DNA of 64,000 bases from CAIMZW01 sp037135095. GTDB taxonomy: Bacteria; Actinomycetota; Actinomycetes; Nanopelagicales; Nanopelagicaceae. Below, piece by piece: positions 44,416 to 53,868 of the stretch. The DNA lies in NCBI GenBank assembly GCA_037135095.1, contig JBAXKZ010000004.1, positions 1 to 64,000 of the forward strand. Reading direction: 5' to 3'. The position numbers were made by a program, and so were the translations under genes. The notes beneath the pieces were generated by a model. The model ran no database searches, was not told where the DNA came from, and saw nothing but the letters and a program-made list of their open reading frames with translations. The number at the start of each line of letters is the position of its first letter. The stretch's first letter is position 1.

Positions 44416-47400
44416 GTGAAGTACTGGAATAGCCCCGAAACTACCGCCGTAAATCGCTTACCAATGCTAAATCTTGAGCATCAGGAGAGCCTCACCCTGG
44501 ACGGCCAATGGCGCTTTCAACTGCTGCACTCCCCAGATGAAACCCCCACTGACAATTGGGATGAAATTCCGGTTCCTGGACTTTGGACCATGCAACCGGA
44601 ATCTCCTACTTACTGGGACAAGCCGATTTACACCAACGTGCAGATGCCTTTTGAACAATTGCCCCCAGCAGTTCCAGCGCTGAACCCCACTGGAATTTAC
44701 GAGCGAGAATTCGATCTGCCCGAAAGCTGGTACGGCAAACGAGTAGTTCTTCAGATCGGTGGCTTTGAATCGGTTGCAATTATTTCGGTTAATGGGATTG
44801 AGGTCGGCGTTGCCAAAGACTCTAGATTGGCGGCAGATTTCGATATTACGGATTATCTGATTGCCAGGGAGAACAACCTGCAAATCAAAATTGTTAAATG
44901 GTCAGATGCCTCATTTATCGAAGATCAAGATCAATGGTGGCATGGGGGAATCACCCGCTCTGTAAAGCTCTTCACGACTCCAGATGTTTTTCTTTCGCGC
45001 TTTTACGCAACTCCTGGGTTGGAAAAGGATGGAACCACAGGCACGCTAAATATCCGAGCCTTCTTGGGATCGATTAAGGATCAAGAACTAATTGGATGGA
45101 AATTCACCGCCTCATTAGCCGGAGTACCAAAGAAATCAGCGAACAAAGCATCAAAGGTTTTGACCAGCCACTTTCGACCAAACTGGACCGAAATTTCTGA
45201 GGAGCATCGACGCGTCGGCAGCAACTACTTTCATGGTGAATACTGGAGTGGAAAGATTCCAAGTGATGTCCTTTCAACTTTGAAGGAGTTAGAGCCGCCA
45301 ACGATTGATTTCATTGGCTTCGACCTAACTTTCCCAAATATAAAATCTTGGTCTGCCGAAAGCCCCGTTTTATACTCGTTGACAATCGAATTGAGCAATC
45401 CATCCGGTGAAGTAGTTGAACGTTTTGTCCAGAAAATTGGGTTTAGAGATGTTCGGATCGTTGGCCATGATCTGCTGGTCAACGGCGCGCCGATCATTCT
45501 CTATGGAGTTAACCGCCACGATTTCCATCCAAAAACTGGTCGAGTACTTTCACGCCAAGATATGAAGAACGATTTGCTGGAGCTTAAGAAATTCAATTTC
45601 AATGCGGTTCGAACTTCGCACTATCCAAATGATCCGGCGTTAATTGAACTTTGCGATGAACTCGGTTTCTATGTAATTGGCGAAGCAAATATTGAGTCCC
45701 ATGCATTTCAAGACAGTATTTGCAATGACCAACGCTATTTAACGGCCTTCGTAGATCGAATCGCTCGAATGGTAGAACGCGATATTCACCATCCCAGTGT
45801 GATCCTTTGGTCCCTAGGAAATGAATCCGGACATGGTCTTAACCATGAAGCTGCGGCGGCTTTCGTTCGAAAATTCGATGCCTCCAGGCCCCTTCATTAT
45901 GAAGGCGCAATTCGTGGAAATTGGACAAAGGGACACTCAGTTACCGATGTTGTATGTCCTATGTATCCATCAATTGCCGCGATTGCTTCATACGCAAAAT
46001 CTCCTCTCCTTGATCGCCCACTCATTATGTGCGAGTACTCGCACGCAATGGGAAATAGCAATGGCACCCTGGCGGAATACTGGGAGGCGATCCATGCCCT
46101 TCCTGGGCTTCAAGGCGGCTTTATTTGGGAGTTCTGGGATCATGGAATTGAACAACGCCTTGCGGATGGCAGCACTCGTTCCGCTTACGGTGGCGACTTC
46201 GGAGAAACAAAGCATGATGGCAACTTCTGTTGCGATGGGATGGTCTTTCCCGACCGCACACCAAAACCGGCGATGTCGGAATTCAAGGCAATCGCCGCCC
46301 CGCTGTCGTTCGCGGTTAGTTCAATATCAGCCGGAAAATTCACCGTCTTCAATAAGAACTTCTTCATCGACTCTTCAAATTATGCAATTCGATGGGATAT
46401 TTCCTCAGACGGTGCGGTTGTAGATTCCGGCAAGGTCTCGGTTCCGCCCGTCGCAGCTCGAAAGAGCTCCAACTTCAGTATTAAATCCAAACACCTTAAA
46501 CATATTGCAACTTTGGGTGATCGCTTCATCACCTTTACCGTGTTAAAGAAATCTTCCACCGAATGGGCACCAGCAAATGCCGAGATTGGTTGGGCGCAGT
46601 TTCCGCTGCCATCGAAATCATTGCCCAAGCAAAAGATCTCAAAGGTAAACCAACTCCGAGATATCATCGATGATGACGGCAATATTGTGCTGCCTTACGG
46701 CGTGATCGCACCAGCTCTAACGCTCTTCAGAGCTCCAACCGATAACGATCGCATCGGACACATGGCGACTAAGTGGTATCGCTGGGGTTTAGATAATCTC
46801 GCTCGTGATTTAATAAAAGTAACCCGTGGCGTTAAGGCCACAACCATAAAATTAACTTGGACCACCTCCGCGGGAATTGCCCTCAAACACTCCCAAGTAG
46901 TGGAGCAAGTAGTGAGCGGCATTCGAGTAACCGAGACATTAACCCTTCCCAAAATTCTCGATGATGTTGCCCGCGTCGGAACTGTCTTCGAGTTAGATGG
47001 GATTCTTACTAATTTGGAATTTTTTGGCGTTGGACCGCAAGAGAGTTATCCAGATCGAAAACTTGGAAAGGTCGCGCGCTGGAGCTCCACAGTTTGGGCG
47101 CAATATGTTCCCTACGTCCGGCCCCAAGAAAATGGCGGCCATAATGGCGTTCGTTGGCTCGCCCTTTCCGGTTCCGAAGGCGAGCGGGTCCGCATTCTCT
47201 TGGGAAAGCCTTCCCAAGTATCGGTCACCCCGCACCGCGCCTTAGATATCGCAGCCGCAACTCACGATGTGGAGCTTGCTTCTTCTGGCAATGTCGTGGT
47301 CACTCTAGATTCGGCACATCGAGGCGTCGGTACCGCTTCGTGCGGTCCAGATACGATCGCGAAATACTTGATAAAACCGGGAACTTTCACCTGGAGCTGG

Positions 47401-47418
47401 ACATTCCTCGCGGAATAG
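44416..47418 (+). CDS. lacZ: Beta-galactosidase (GH2, LacZ type)
   Basis: Full 1000-residue LacZ-type enzyme splitting lactose and beta-galactosides; cytoplasmic, no signal peptide. Domain order: sugar-binding jelly roll (from about 35), Ig-like, barrel with acid/base Glu470 in LGNESGHG and nucleophile Glu540 in MCEYSHAMGNS, then a beta-galactosidase small-chain domain at the C terminus (from about 725). GTG start with TGGAG upstream. The gene begins a plus-strand run lacZ-galT-galE-galK. Confidence 0.96.
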   Translation: MKYWNSPETTAVNRLPMLNLEHQESLTLDGQWRFQLLHSPDETPTDNWDEIPVPGLWTMQPESPTYWDKPIYTNVQMPFEQLPPAVPALNPTGIYEREFDLPESWYGKRVVLQIGGFESVAIISVNGIEVGVAKDSRLAADFDITDYLIARENNLQIKIVKWSDASFIEDQDQWWHGGITRSVKLFTTPDVFLSRFYATPGLEKDGTTGTLNIRAFLGSIKDQELIGWKFTASLAGVPKKSANKASKVLTSHFRPNWTEISEEHRRVGSNYFHGEYWSGKIPSDVLSTLKELEPPTIDFIGFDLTFPNIKSWSAESPVLYSLTIELSNPSGEVVERFVQKIGFRDVRIVGHDLLVNGAPIILYGVNRHDFHPKTGRVLSRQDMKNDLLELKKFNFNAVRTSHYPNDPALIELCDELGFYVIGEANIESHAFQDSICNDQRYLTAFVDRIARMVERDIHHPSVILWSLGNESGHGLNHEAAAAFVRKFDASRPLHYEGAIRGNWTKGHSVTDVVCPMYPSIAAIASYAKSPLLDRPLIMCEYSHAMGNSNGTLAEYWEAIHALPGLQGGFIWEFWDHGIEQRLADGSTRSAYGGDFGETKHDGNFCCDGMVFPDRTPKPAMSEFKAIAAPLSFAVSSISAGKFTVFNKNFFIDSSNYAIRWDISSDGAVVDSGKVSVPPVAARKSSNFSIKSKHLKHIATLGDRFITFTVLKKSSTEWAPANAEIGWAQFPLPSKSLPKQKISKVNQLRDIIDDDGNIVLPYGVIAPALTLFRAPTDNDRIGHMATKWYRWGLDNLARDLIKVTRGVKATTIKLTWTTSAGIALKHSQVVEQVVSGIRVTETLTLPKILDDVARVGTVFELDGILTNLEFFGVGPQESYPDRKLGKVARWSSTVWAQYVPYVRPQENGGHNGVRWLALSGSEGERVRILLGKPSQVSVTPHRALDIAAATHDVELASSGNVVVTLDSAHRGVGTASCGPDTIAKYLIKPGTFTWSWTFLAE

Positions 47419-47469
47419 TCAGCCAGAGATAGATACTCATCTGGGTCAAGGCGGATAAGATTTGCGTTC

Positions 47470-48588
47470 GTGACCCAGGAAAATATGTTGAAGTTGCCGT
47501 CAGGTGTCGTTCGCAGCGAACTAGTTATGGCCGATGGTCGCAAGATTCGTTACTACGATGCAACTGCACGAACCCGAAATGCCAAAGATTTACGCCCAGC
47601 CGACGATCAACCCGGTATCGGCGAAATGCGCTTGGACTTACTCACCAACGAATGGGTGGTTCTAGCTGCCCATCGACAAGGTCGAATTTTTTTACCACCG
47701 AAGGAGCTTTGCCCGCTCTGCCCAAGCAAGGGTGAATTGCTCTCTGAAATCCCAGATTCGGATTATGAAGTTGTTGTTTTTGATAATCGCTTTCCATCTC
47801 TTAAACGTCCTGAAGGCGATTGGCACCTCCCACCACTGGATGGAATAGCCACTGAGATTCCAGATTCGGCGGGCATCTGCGAAGTTGTCTGCTTCACCGC
47901 CGATCATGGAACTTCCTTTGGCGAGCTAACCACATCCCAAATCCGAACGGTTATGAGCGCTTGGCAAGATCGGACTCGCGAACTTTCCGAACTGCCCTTT
48001 ATCCAGCAAGTCTTTCCTTTTGAAAACCGAGGCGAAGAGATCGGCGTGACCTTGGCACATCCACATGGTCAGATCTACGGCTACTCCTACATCACGCCTC
48101 GGACCGAAAAAATGTTGAAAGCTGCCACTGACTATTTTGCAAAATACAACCGGGTTTTGCTCGATGATTTGATAGCCCGCGAGCTGCAAGAAGAAATTCG
48201 GATCATTGCCCAAAATGAACATTGGATTGCATACGTTCCCTTCGCAGCACGCTACCCGTTTGAAATCCACATCACTCCAAAGGTAGGCGTGCCAGATTTA
48301 GCTGCTCTTTCTGAAACGGTCGCCGATGCCTTTCCCAAGATTGCCAAAGAAGTTCTTATACGACTCGACGGGGTTTTTGGAATTCCAATGGCCTATATCG
48401 CTGCCTGGCACCAAGCCCCCGTCCGCGTTGGTCGCGAGGTACTCAGATTGCACTGGCAGATAACTAGCGTTCGTAGAGCTCCTGGGAAATTGAAGTACTT
48501 GGCAGGTTCAGAGTCGGCAATGGGTGCCTTCATTATGGATATGAAACCCGAACAATCAGCGGCCCAACTAAGAGAAGTGAAAATCTAA
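47470..48588 (+). CDS. galT: Galactose-1-phosphate uridylyltransferase
   Basis: 372 residues, Leloir pathway: swaps UMP between UDP-glucose and galactose-1-phosphate. Nucleophile His in LAHPHGQIYGYSY. Zinc Cys pair in ELCPLCPSKGEL. GTG start at 47470 (ATG at 47485 possible); a TAAGAT sequence lies eight bases before the GTG. It lies 51 bases after lacZ and overlaps galE by one base. Confidence 0.95.
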   Translation: MTQENMLKLPSGVVRSELVMADGRKIRYYDATARTRNAKDLRPADDQPGIGEMRLDLLTNEWVVLAAHRQGRIFLPPKELCPLCPSKGELLSEIPDSDYEVVVFDNRFPSLKRPEGDWHLPPLDGIATEIPDSAGICEVVCFTADHGTSFGELTTSQIRTVMSAWQDRTRELSELPFIQQVFPFENRGEEIGVTLAHPHGQIYGYSYITPRTEKMLKAATDYFAKYNRVLLDDLIARELQEEIRIIAQNEHWIAYVPFAARYPFEIHITPKVGVPDLAALSETVADAFPKIAKEVLIRLDGVFGIPMAYIAAWHQAPVRVGREVLRLHWQITSVRRAPGKLKYLAGSESAMGAFIMDMKPEQSAAQLREVKI

Positions 48589-49541
48589 TGAAAGTTCTCG
48601 TCACCGGCGGTGCCGGATATGTAGGTGGATCTGCTACGGCGATGTTGTTGGACCAAGGGCACGAAGTAAATGTTCTAGATGACTGCAGCACCGGATATGC
48701 CGAGGCTGTCGATCCCAGAGCCACCTTCTTCCAGGAATCACTACTCAACGCCACCGCAGTAGCTACTTCACTCTCTGGTTGCGATGCGGTTCTTCATTTT
48801 GGGGCAAAATCATTGGTAGGTGAGTCAGTCTTAAAACCAGATATCTATTGGGAGACCAATGTATCTGGAACTCGAATTCTTCTTGATGCCATGCGTGCCG
48901 CCGCAATACCTACTTTGGTCTTCTCTTCGACGGCTGCAACTTATGGCGAACCAAAAGAGATCCCAATTACCGAAGCGGCGGTCACCGACCCAACCAACCC
49001 TTACGGCGCCTCTAAATTGGCGGTCGATTACATGATAAGTGCCCAAGCTAAGGCTTACGGCTTAGCGGCCATTAGCCTTCGATATTTCAACGTAGCAGGT
49101 GCCTTAAAATCTCAACGCGGCTGGCTGGCTGAGCGACATAATCCGGAGACACATTTAATTCCGAATGTCCTACGCGCAACCGCCGCTAACCCACTAAAAG
49201 TTTTTGGTGATGACTGGCCAACCAAAGATGGAACCTGCATTCGAGACTATGTGCACGTAGTCGATTTAATCGGCGCACATATAAGTGCGCTATCAGCCGC
49301 AATTGCTGGCAGCCACGAAATCATTAACTTGGGTAGCGGTGGCGGATATACCGTCATGGAGGTAATCGCAGCAGCTGAACGTGCGCTCGGCCGAGCAGTT
49401 CCATATGAAATGGCGCCTCGACGTGCAGGTGATCCGGCCGTACTTGTTGCCGATATCTCGAAGGCGGGAAAACTGCTCTCTTGGAAACCAGAACGGGATT
49501 TGCAAAGTATGGTCAGCGACGCGTTAGCCTCTGTTCAATGA
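48588..49541 (+). CDS. galE: UDP-glucose 4-epimerase
   Basis: 317 residues, NAD-dependent extended SDR that interconverts UDP-galactose and UDP-glucose. Cofactor motif TGGAGYVGG; catalytic Tyr-Lys in YGASK. Closes the Leloir cycle with GalT. Overlaps galT by one base and galK by four (ATGA). Confidence 0.95.
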   Translation: MKVLVTGGAGYVGGSATAMLLDQGHEVNVLDDCSTGYAEAVDPRATFFQESLLNATAVATSLSGCDAVLHFGAKSLVGESVLKPDIYWETNVSGTRILLDAMRAAAIPTLVFSSTAATYGEPKEIPITEAAVTDPTNPYGASKLAVDYMISAQAKAYGLAAISLRYFNVAGALKSQRGWLAERHNPETHLIPNVLRATAANPLKVFGDDWPTKDGTCIRDYVHVVDLIGAHISALSAAIAGSHEIINLGSGGGYTVMEVIAAAERALGRAVPYEMAPRRAGDPAVLVADISKAGKLLSWKPERDLQSMVSDALASVQ

Positions 49542-50692
49542 GTGAGATTCAAAAGCGCTTTCAAGATTTATTTGGATCGGCGCCCGAAATTGTTGCACAA
49601 GCTCCGGGTCGAGTTAATTTAATTGGTGAGCACATAGATTACAGCGATGGTTTTGTACTCCCCTTCGCAATCAAAGATGTGACTACGGTTGCCATTTGCC
49701 GCAGAACAGATGGAGCTATCCGAATCGCATCGCTGCAACGTTCGCACGAAATATTTGAGTTCACGCTTCGAACACTGGCCCCGCTAACTGGTGAACCATG
49801 GACTCGATATCCGCTTGGAGTTGTTTGGGCGATCTCAGAACTTCAGGAGTTGGCTGGGTTAGATATTTTGGTGGATGGCCGGGTCCCTCTTGGCGCTGGT
49901 CTCTCTTCAAGCGCCGCTTTGGAATGTGCAATTGCAACAGCACTAAACGAGTTATTCGATTTGAAAATCGGGCTTGCAGATTTAGCCAGGCTAACCCAAC
50001 GTGCCGAAAATGTTTTTGTGGGTGTGCCTTGCGGCATTATGGATCAATCCATTTCGCTGATGGGTCGTGCTGGCTCCGCGCTTTTGCTAGATTGTCGCGA
50101 CCTCAGCAGTGAAAATATTCCATTCGATATTGCTCCAGAAAATCTAGAACTTCTAATTATTGATACCCAAGCTCACCATTCATTGGTCGACGGCGGTTAT
50201 GCAGAACGTCGAGCATCGTGCGAGCAAGCTGTTGCTAAACTTGAAATCACATCACTCCGTGATATCTCGGTCTCAGAGCTAGTTGCGCGAGAGTCAGAAT
50301 TAGATCCAATAACCTTCGTACGGGCTCGGCATGCGGTTACAGAAATGGCGCGCGTGCTTTCGGCGGTCAAAGCACTTAAAACCAGAAATTTTGTGGAGTT
50401 AGGTCAACTATTGAATGCTTCACACGCTTCGCTCCGCGATGATTACACCGTATCGTGCGTTGAACTTAATTGCGCCGTGGACACCGCACTAGCTGGAGGC
50501 GCACTGGGGGCGCGGATGGTAGGCGGGGGTTTTGGCGGCAGCGCAATTGCCTTAATTGCAAAGAGTGATGCGGCCGCGATTACTGAATCAATTACCCTTG
50601 CTTTCAAGAGCGCTGGCTTTAAAGCCCCTAGATTTTTTTCTTCGCTACCAAGTGCAGGTGCTCACGTTATAGAACAGGCGTTACCGAGATAA
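49538..50692 (+). CDS. galK: Galactokinase
   Basis: 384 residues, GHMP kinase that phosphorylates galactose at C1. Galactokinase signature GRVNLIGEHIDYSDGFVLP; ATP motif VPLGAGLSSSAALE; C-terminal GGGFGGSAIAL. The ATG at 49538 is fixed by its ATGA overlap with galE; the open frame begins 57 bases earlier but is not supported. Last gene of the gal run; its end overlaps the convergent ACT gene by 26 bases. Confidence 0.96.
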   Translation: MSEIQKRFQDLFGSAPEIVAQAPGRVNLIGEHIDYSDGFVLPFAIKDVTTVAICRRTDGAIRIASLQRSHEIFEFTLRTLAPLTGEPWTRYPLGVVWAISELQELAGLDILVDGRVPLGAGLSSSAALECAIATALNELFDLKIGLADLARLTQRAENVFVGVPCGIMDQSISLMGRAGSALLLDCRDLSSENIPFDIAPENLELLIIDTQAHHSLVDGGYAERRASCEQAVAKLEITSLRDISVSELVARESELDPITFVRARHAVTEMARVLSAVKALKTRNFVELGQLLNASHASLRDDYTVSCVELNCAVDTALAGGALGARMVGGGFGGSAIALIAKSDAAAITESITLAFKSAGFKAPRFFSSLPSAGAHVIEQALPR

Positions 50693-50906
50693 CTTCTACG
50701 CCGCCAATTGCGCTCAGCACATCGAGTAAATCAGTTGGGTCAGATCCAGGTACGGCAACTGTAATGTCGTCAATGCCACGGCCCTCTTCGCTTCGAAGTA
50801 CTACCAAGCTTCGGATATCACCGCCGGCGAAGCCAATTGCAGAAGCAACCGCACCAAGAGAGCCGGGGCGATCAGGAAGCGCGATTTGAACTTTAAAGAG
50901 TGCCAT
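50667..50906 (-). CDS. ACT-domain protein
   Basis: 79 residues, a single ACT domain: VQIALPDRPGSLGAVASAIG followed by GGDIRSLVVLR. Such small free ACT proteins bind amino acids and are known as regulatory subunits or of unknown role. TATCCT lies seven bases before the ATG (50918-50913), which suggests a leaderless mRNA. It lies tail to tail with galK. Confidence 0.82.
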   Translation of the reverse strand: MALFKVQIALPDRPGSLGAVASAIGFAGGDIRSLVVLRSEEGRGIDDITVAVPGSDPTDLLDVLSAIGGVEVISVTPVL

Positions 50907-50912
50907 AGGAAG

Positions 50913-50918
50913 CAGGAT
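50913..50918 (-). promoter_or_regulatory. -10 element (TATCCT) of a probable leaderless promoter
   Basis: TATCCT, seven bases (GCTTCCT), ATG at 50906 on the minus strand. The same hexamer stands before fabD. Confidence 0.45.
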
Positions 50919-50966
50919 ACACGTGAGCCATTACAGGGTTGTTACAACCGCATGTCTAGTTGCGAC

Positions 50967-51878
50967 TTAAACCTGGACGATCTTATTTCCCGAGATCGCA
51001 ACTTTGATCGCCGGTAGCGGAGTCGGTGCTGGGCCAGCTACAACGGCTGCTGCTTGATTGGGATCGTATTGGGCGCCATGGCAGGGACACATTATTAAAT
51101 GATCAGCTGGAGAGTAAGCCACGGTGCAACCTTGGTGCGTGCAGAGTGCAGAGTAAGCAAAGACTCCGGCCTTGGTCCGAAAGAGGATTGCAGGTCCGCC
51201 ATCTTTTGCTTGAAAGTTCATGGTCGCGCCAACTGGGAAGGCGTTAAGTTGCACAATCGCGCTTCCAGCAACTGGTGCTGCAACCTTTTTCTTAAGTGCG
51301 CTGCCACCAAGCGAGGCGATAACTGCTGCAGCGCCGACTGCAAATAATTGCATTACTTGGCGACGATCGGCCAAATCGGGAATCACGCGTTGTCGAACTG
51401 CAACGCTTCGCCCCGAGGCCCGAACGCTCTTTTGATGAATCGAGAAGATCAGGGCAAGCCAAAGAATCAGGTAGGCGGTATCGCTACCGAGGAAATATGG
51501 TTTTACGCTCCAGGAAGAGGATAACCAGAGCATCGCCGACATCCCGGCGCCACCGACCGCAGCCAGGGTCAGGGCAATTCCACTGAGAACGGCAAATCCG
51601 ATCGCAAATTCTGAGATCATCACAAACCAGCCAACCAGTGTGGCATGTTCGATCATGCGGCGAAGTAAAAAGGAGATTGGTGAGTGGCCAAGATAGCCAG
51701 TCAATTGGGCGCCGATGTAATGCGTTGAACCCTTGGAGAGGAAGCCGGGATCGGTGGCCTTATTCCAACCGGCGTAGACCCAAGTCAGGCCTAACCAAGC
51801 CCGCAGCAACGAAGTGGTCAAAGGTTGGTTCTTCCAGGACTTTGAAATGATCGATTGGGCCAACGGGTGCTCCCTCAT
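50967..51878 (-). CDS. Fused DoxX-like membrane protein and Rieske [2Fe-2S] protein
   Basis: 303 residues. Residues about 20-148 form a DoxX-like four-helix unit. A linker DRRQVMQLFAVGAAAVIASL (171-190) looks like a twin-arginine-type segment with a membrane helix. Residues 205-303 form a Rieske domain with cluster ligands Cys246, His248, Cys264 and His267 and the disulfide pair Cys251/Cys266 (CTHQGC and CPCHGAQYD). Together this looks like a membrane quinol or thiol oxidoreductase that passes electrons to an iron-sulfur centre; partner and substrate are unknown. An extended frame upstream runs through tRNA-Asn and was rejected; ATG at 51878 is used. Confidence 0.85.
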   Translation of the reverse strand: MREHPLAQSIISKSWKNQPLTTSLLRAWLGLTWVYAGWNKATDPGFLSKGSTHYIGAQLTGYLGHSPISFLLRRMIEHATLVGWFVMISEFAIGFAVLSGIALTLAAVGGAGMSAMLWLSSSWSVKPYFLGSDTAYLILWLALIFSIHQKSVRASGRSVAVRQRVIPDLADRRQVMQLFAVGAAAVIASLGGSALKKKVAAPVAGSAIVQLNAFPVGATMNFQAKDGGPAILFRTKAGVFAYSALCTHQGCTVAYSPADHLIMCPCHGAQYDPNQAAAVVAGPAPTPLPAIKVAISGNKIVQV

Positions 51879-51910
51879 TTTCGAGCTATATCTTCTAGTT
51901 GAAGTTAAAG

Positions 51911-51983
51911 CTCCCTGACTTGGACTCGAACCAAGAACCTGCCGATTAACAGTCGGCTGCTCTGCCAATTGAGCTATCAGGGA
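51911..51983 (-). tRNA. tRNA-Asn (GTT)
   Basis: 73 bases. Acceptor TCCCTGA pairs with TCAGGGA, discriminator G; D arm GCTCAATTGGCAGAGC; anticodon arm CCGAC-TGTTAAT-CGG with anticodon GTT; T arm CTTGGTTCGAGTCCAAG. CCA is not encoded. It lies between dnaG and the fusion gene. Confidence 0.97.
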
Positions 51984-52035
51984 TTATCTATCAGGCAGAT
52001 GCGAACTCTAGCCCAAAGGGCGATCAAAGAAAAAA

Positions 52036-53856
52036 CTAGGTTATCTCCCCCAGGGCCAACTCCTTTTGACTTCGACGAATCGCCTCTTTAGCGACCAATT
52101 CTGCGAAGGTAGCGTTATATTCCGCCTCATTTTCTATCGGATTTAGCCGCTGCAAATTGGATTTAATCTCGGCAATCGCCCTGGTTAGGGCGACTTCACG
52201 GAGGCGGGCAAAGATGCTCGTTATGTAGCGCTCCGAGACCTCTCTGTCGGTCCGAATCGGTTCGACCGTCAATTCTGTGATGAGGGCTCGAACCTCGGCG
52301 ATCTCGGTCCGTTCCAATAAGTTTGGTATATCCATATCGGGAAGTTGATCGATCTGCTGGCGCAGCACCAGATAAGGGGTCCAAGTAAAAGCATTTGGCT
52401 CAAGCTCAGACCAAGCAGCGGCCATCGCGGGCATTTGGAGCCGGATCTTCAAAACTTCACGCTCTAGCGCTAAAACCGGATCGTTTAAATTCGCCGTCGG
52501 TTTAGCCAGTCCGCCACTTGGAGCGGCCGTTCCGACGCGTCGAATGGCGCTGGCAACAGTGTCGGTTTCTAGTCCCAACCAACCGGCAACTAGGCGCATA
52601 TATTCGGGTCGCAATGAGGCATCCCGGATTTTTCCAATTAGTGGAACTACTTGGTTGAGTGCAGAGACTCGACCTTCGGCCGTTGAAATGTCATATTGGC
52701 TGATAACTGATTTCATGGCGAACTCAAAAAGCGGAACGCGGCGCGCTATGAGATCTCGAACCGCTTCATCACCTTTTGTTTGGCGAAGTTCACAAGGATC
52801 CATTCCGTTTGGCTCGACTGCAACAAAGGTTTGGGCGACGAACTTCTGATCATCATCAAAAGCGCGAAGTGCAGCTTTTTGTCCAGCCGCATCGCCATCG
52901 AAGGTGAAGATAACTTCACCACGAAAGGAATCATCATCCATCAATAATCGCCGGATTATTCGGATGTGCTCATCACCAAATGCAGTTCCGCAAGTTGCAA
53001 CTGCGGTGGTTATACCTGCTAAATGGGCAGCCATCACATCGGTATAGCCTTCAACAATAACAACTTGTCGCTTCTTCGCGATCTCTTTCTTTGCTAGATC
53101 CAAGCCATAAAGAATCTGACTTTTCTTGTAGAGCGGAGTTTCGGCAGTGTTTAAATATTTGGGTCCTTGATCAACATCATCCCCCGCTAACTTTCGAGCG
53201 CCAAATCCGACAACATCGCCGGTAATATCTTTAATCGGCCAAACCAAGCGGTTGCGAAAACGATCTATTGGACCTTTTGTACCTTCTTTAGAGAGACCGG
53301 CAGTTGAAAGTTCAAGATCACTAAATCCTTGACCCCGTAAGGTTTTATAGAGGGCGTCCCATTCATCAGGTGCGTAACCCACGCCAAAAGTCTCCGCTGC
53401 CGCTTTATCAAAACCGCGTTTAGCGAGAAAGTCACGCCCAATCTGAGCCGGTCCTGGAAGCATTAGTGCCGCTCGGTAGAAAGCAACTGCGGCGGTGTTT
53501 GCCGCAACTAATCTAGAACGATTTACACCCGAAGTCGGCGCATTTCCAGTTCCGTCGTAACGCAAGGTGTAACCAATTCGTTCGGCCAATCGCTCAACCG
53601 TTTCGGTAAAAGTTAGATGCTCCAATTTCATTATGAAGGCAATAACGTCGCCGCCTTGCTGGCAACCAAAGCAGTGAAAGTATCCCTTGCTCGGAGTCAC
53701 ATGGAAGGATGGACTCTTCTCATCGTGAAATGGACAGAGACCTTTCTTCTGGCCGCCACCGGCATTTTTCAGCTGCACGTAGTCGCCAACGACCTCATCA
53801 ATTGCGCTGTGATCTCGGACGTAAGTTACATCTTCGTCCCGAATTCTCCCCGACAT
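52036..53856 (-). CDS. dnaG: DNA primase
   Basis: Makes RNA primers at the replication fork; 606 residues. N-terminal zinc finger (CPFH...CFGC), RNA polymerase core with Toprim motifs VIVEGYTDVMAA and FDGDAAG, and a C-terminal helicase-binding region. TAGGAT lies six bases before the ATG, inside the end of dgt, giving a possible leaderless promoter of its own; the dgt-dnaG pair is conserved in actinobacteria. Confidence 0.97.
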   Translation of the reverse strand: MSGRIRDEDVTYVRDHSAIDEVVGDYVQLKNAGGGQKKGLCPFHDEKSPSFHVTPSKGYFHCFGCQQGGDVIAFIMKLEHLTFTETVERLAERIGYTLRYDGTGNAPTSGVNRSRLVAANTAAVAFYRAALMLPGPAQIGRDFLAKRGFDKAAAETFGVGYAPDEWDALYKTLRGQGFSDLELSTAGLSKEGTKGPIDRFRNRLVWPIKDITGDVVGFGARKLAGDDVDQGPKYLNTAETPLYKKSQILYGLDLAKKEIAKKRQVVIVEGYTDVMAAHLAGITTAVATCGTAFGDEHIRIIRRLLMDDDSFRGEVIFTFDGDAAGQKAALRAFDDDQKFVAQTFVAVEPNGMDPCELRQTKGDEAVRDLIARRVPLFEFAMKSVISQYDISTAEGRVSALNQVVPLIGKIRDASLRPEYMRLVAGWLGLETDTVASAIRRVGTAAPSGGLAKPTANLNDPVLALEREVLKIRLQMPAMAAAWSELEPNAFTWTPYLVLRQQIDQLPDMDIPNLLERTEIAEVRALITELTVEPIRTDREVSERYITSIFARLREVALTRAIAEIKSNLQRLNPIENEAEYNATFAELVAKEAIRRSQKELALGEIT

Positions 53857-53862
53857 ATCGCT

Positions 53863-53868
53863 ATCCTA
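53863..53868 (-). promoter_or_regulatory. -10 element (TAGGAT) of a probable leaderless promoter for dnaG
   Basis: TAGGAT, six bases (AGCGAT), ATG at 53856 on the minus strand. It overlaps the last codon and stop of dgt. Confidence 0.5.

Noticed and set aside
45821..46423. A 200-codon plus-strand frame inside lacZ
   Set aside because: It is an alternative frame within the conserved catalytic part of lacZ and shows no protein features.
51879..51968. Longer N terminus for the DoxX-Rieske gene
   Set aside because: The extra codons run through tRNA-Asn (51911-51983); they are translated tRNA sequence, not protein.
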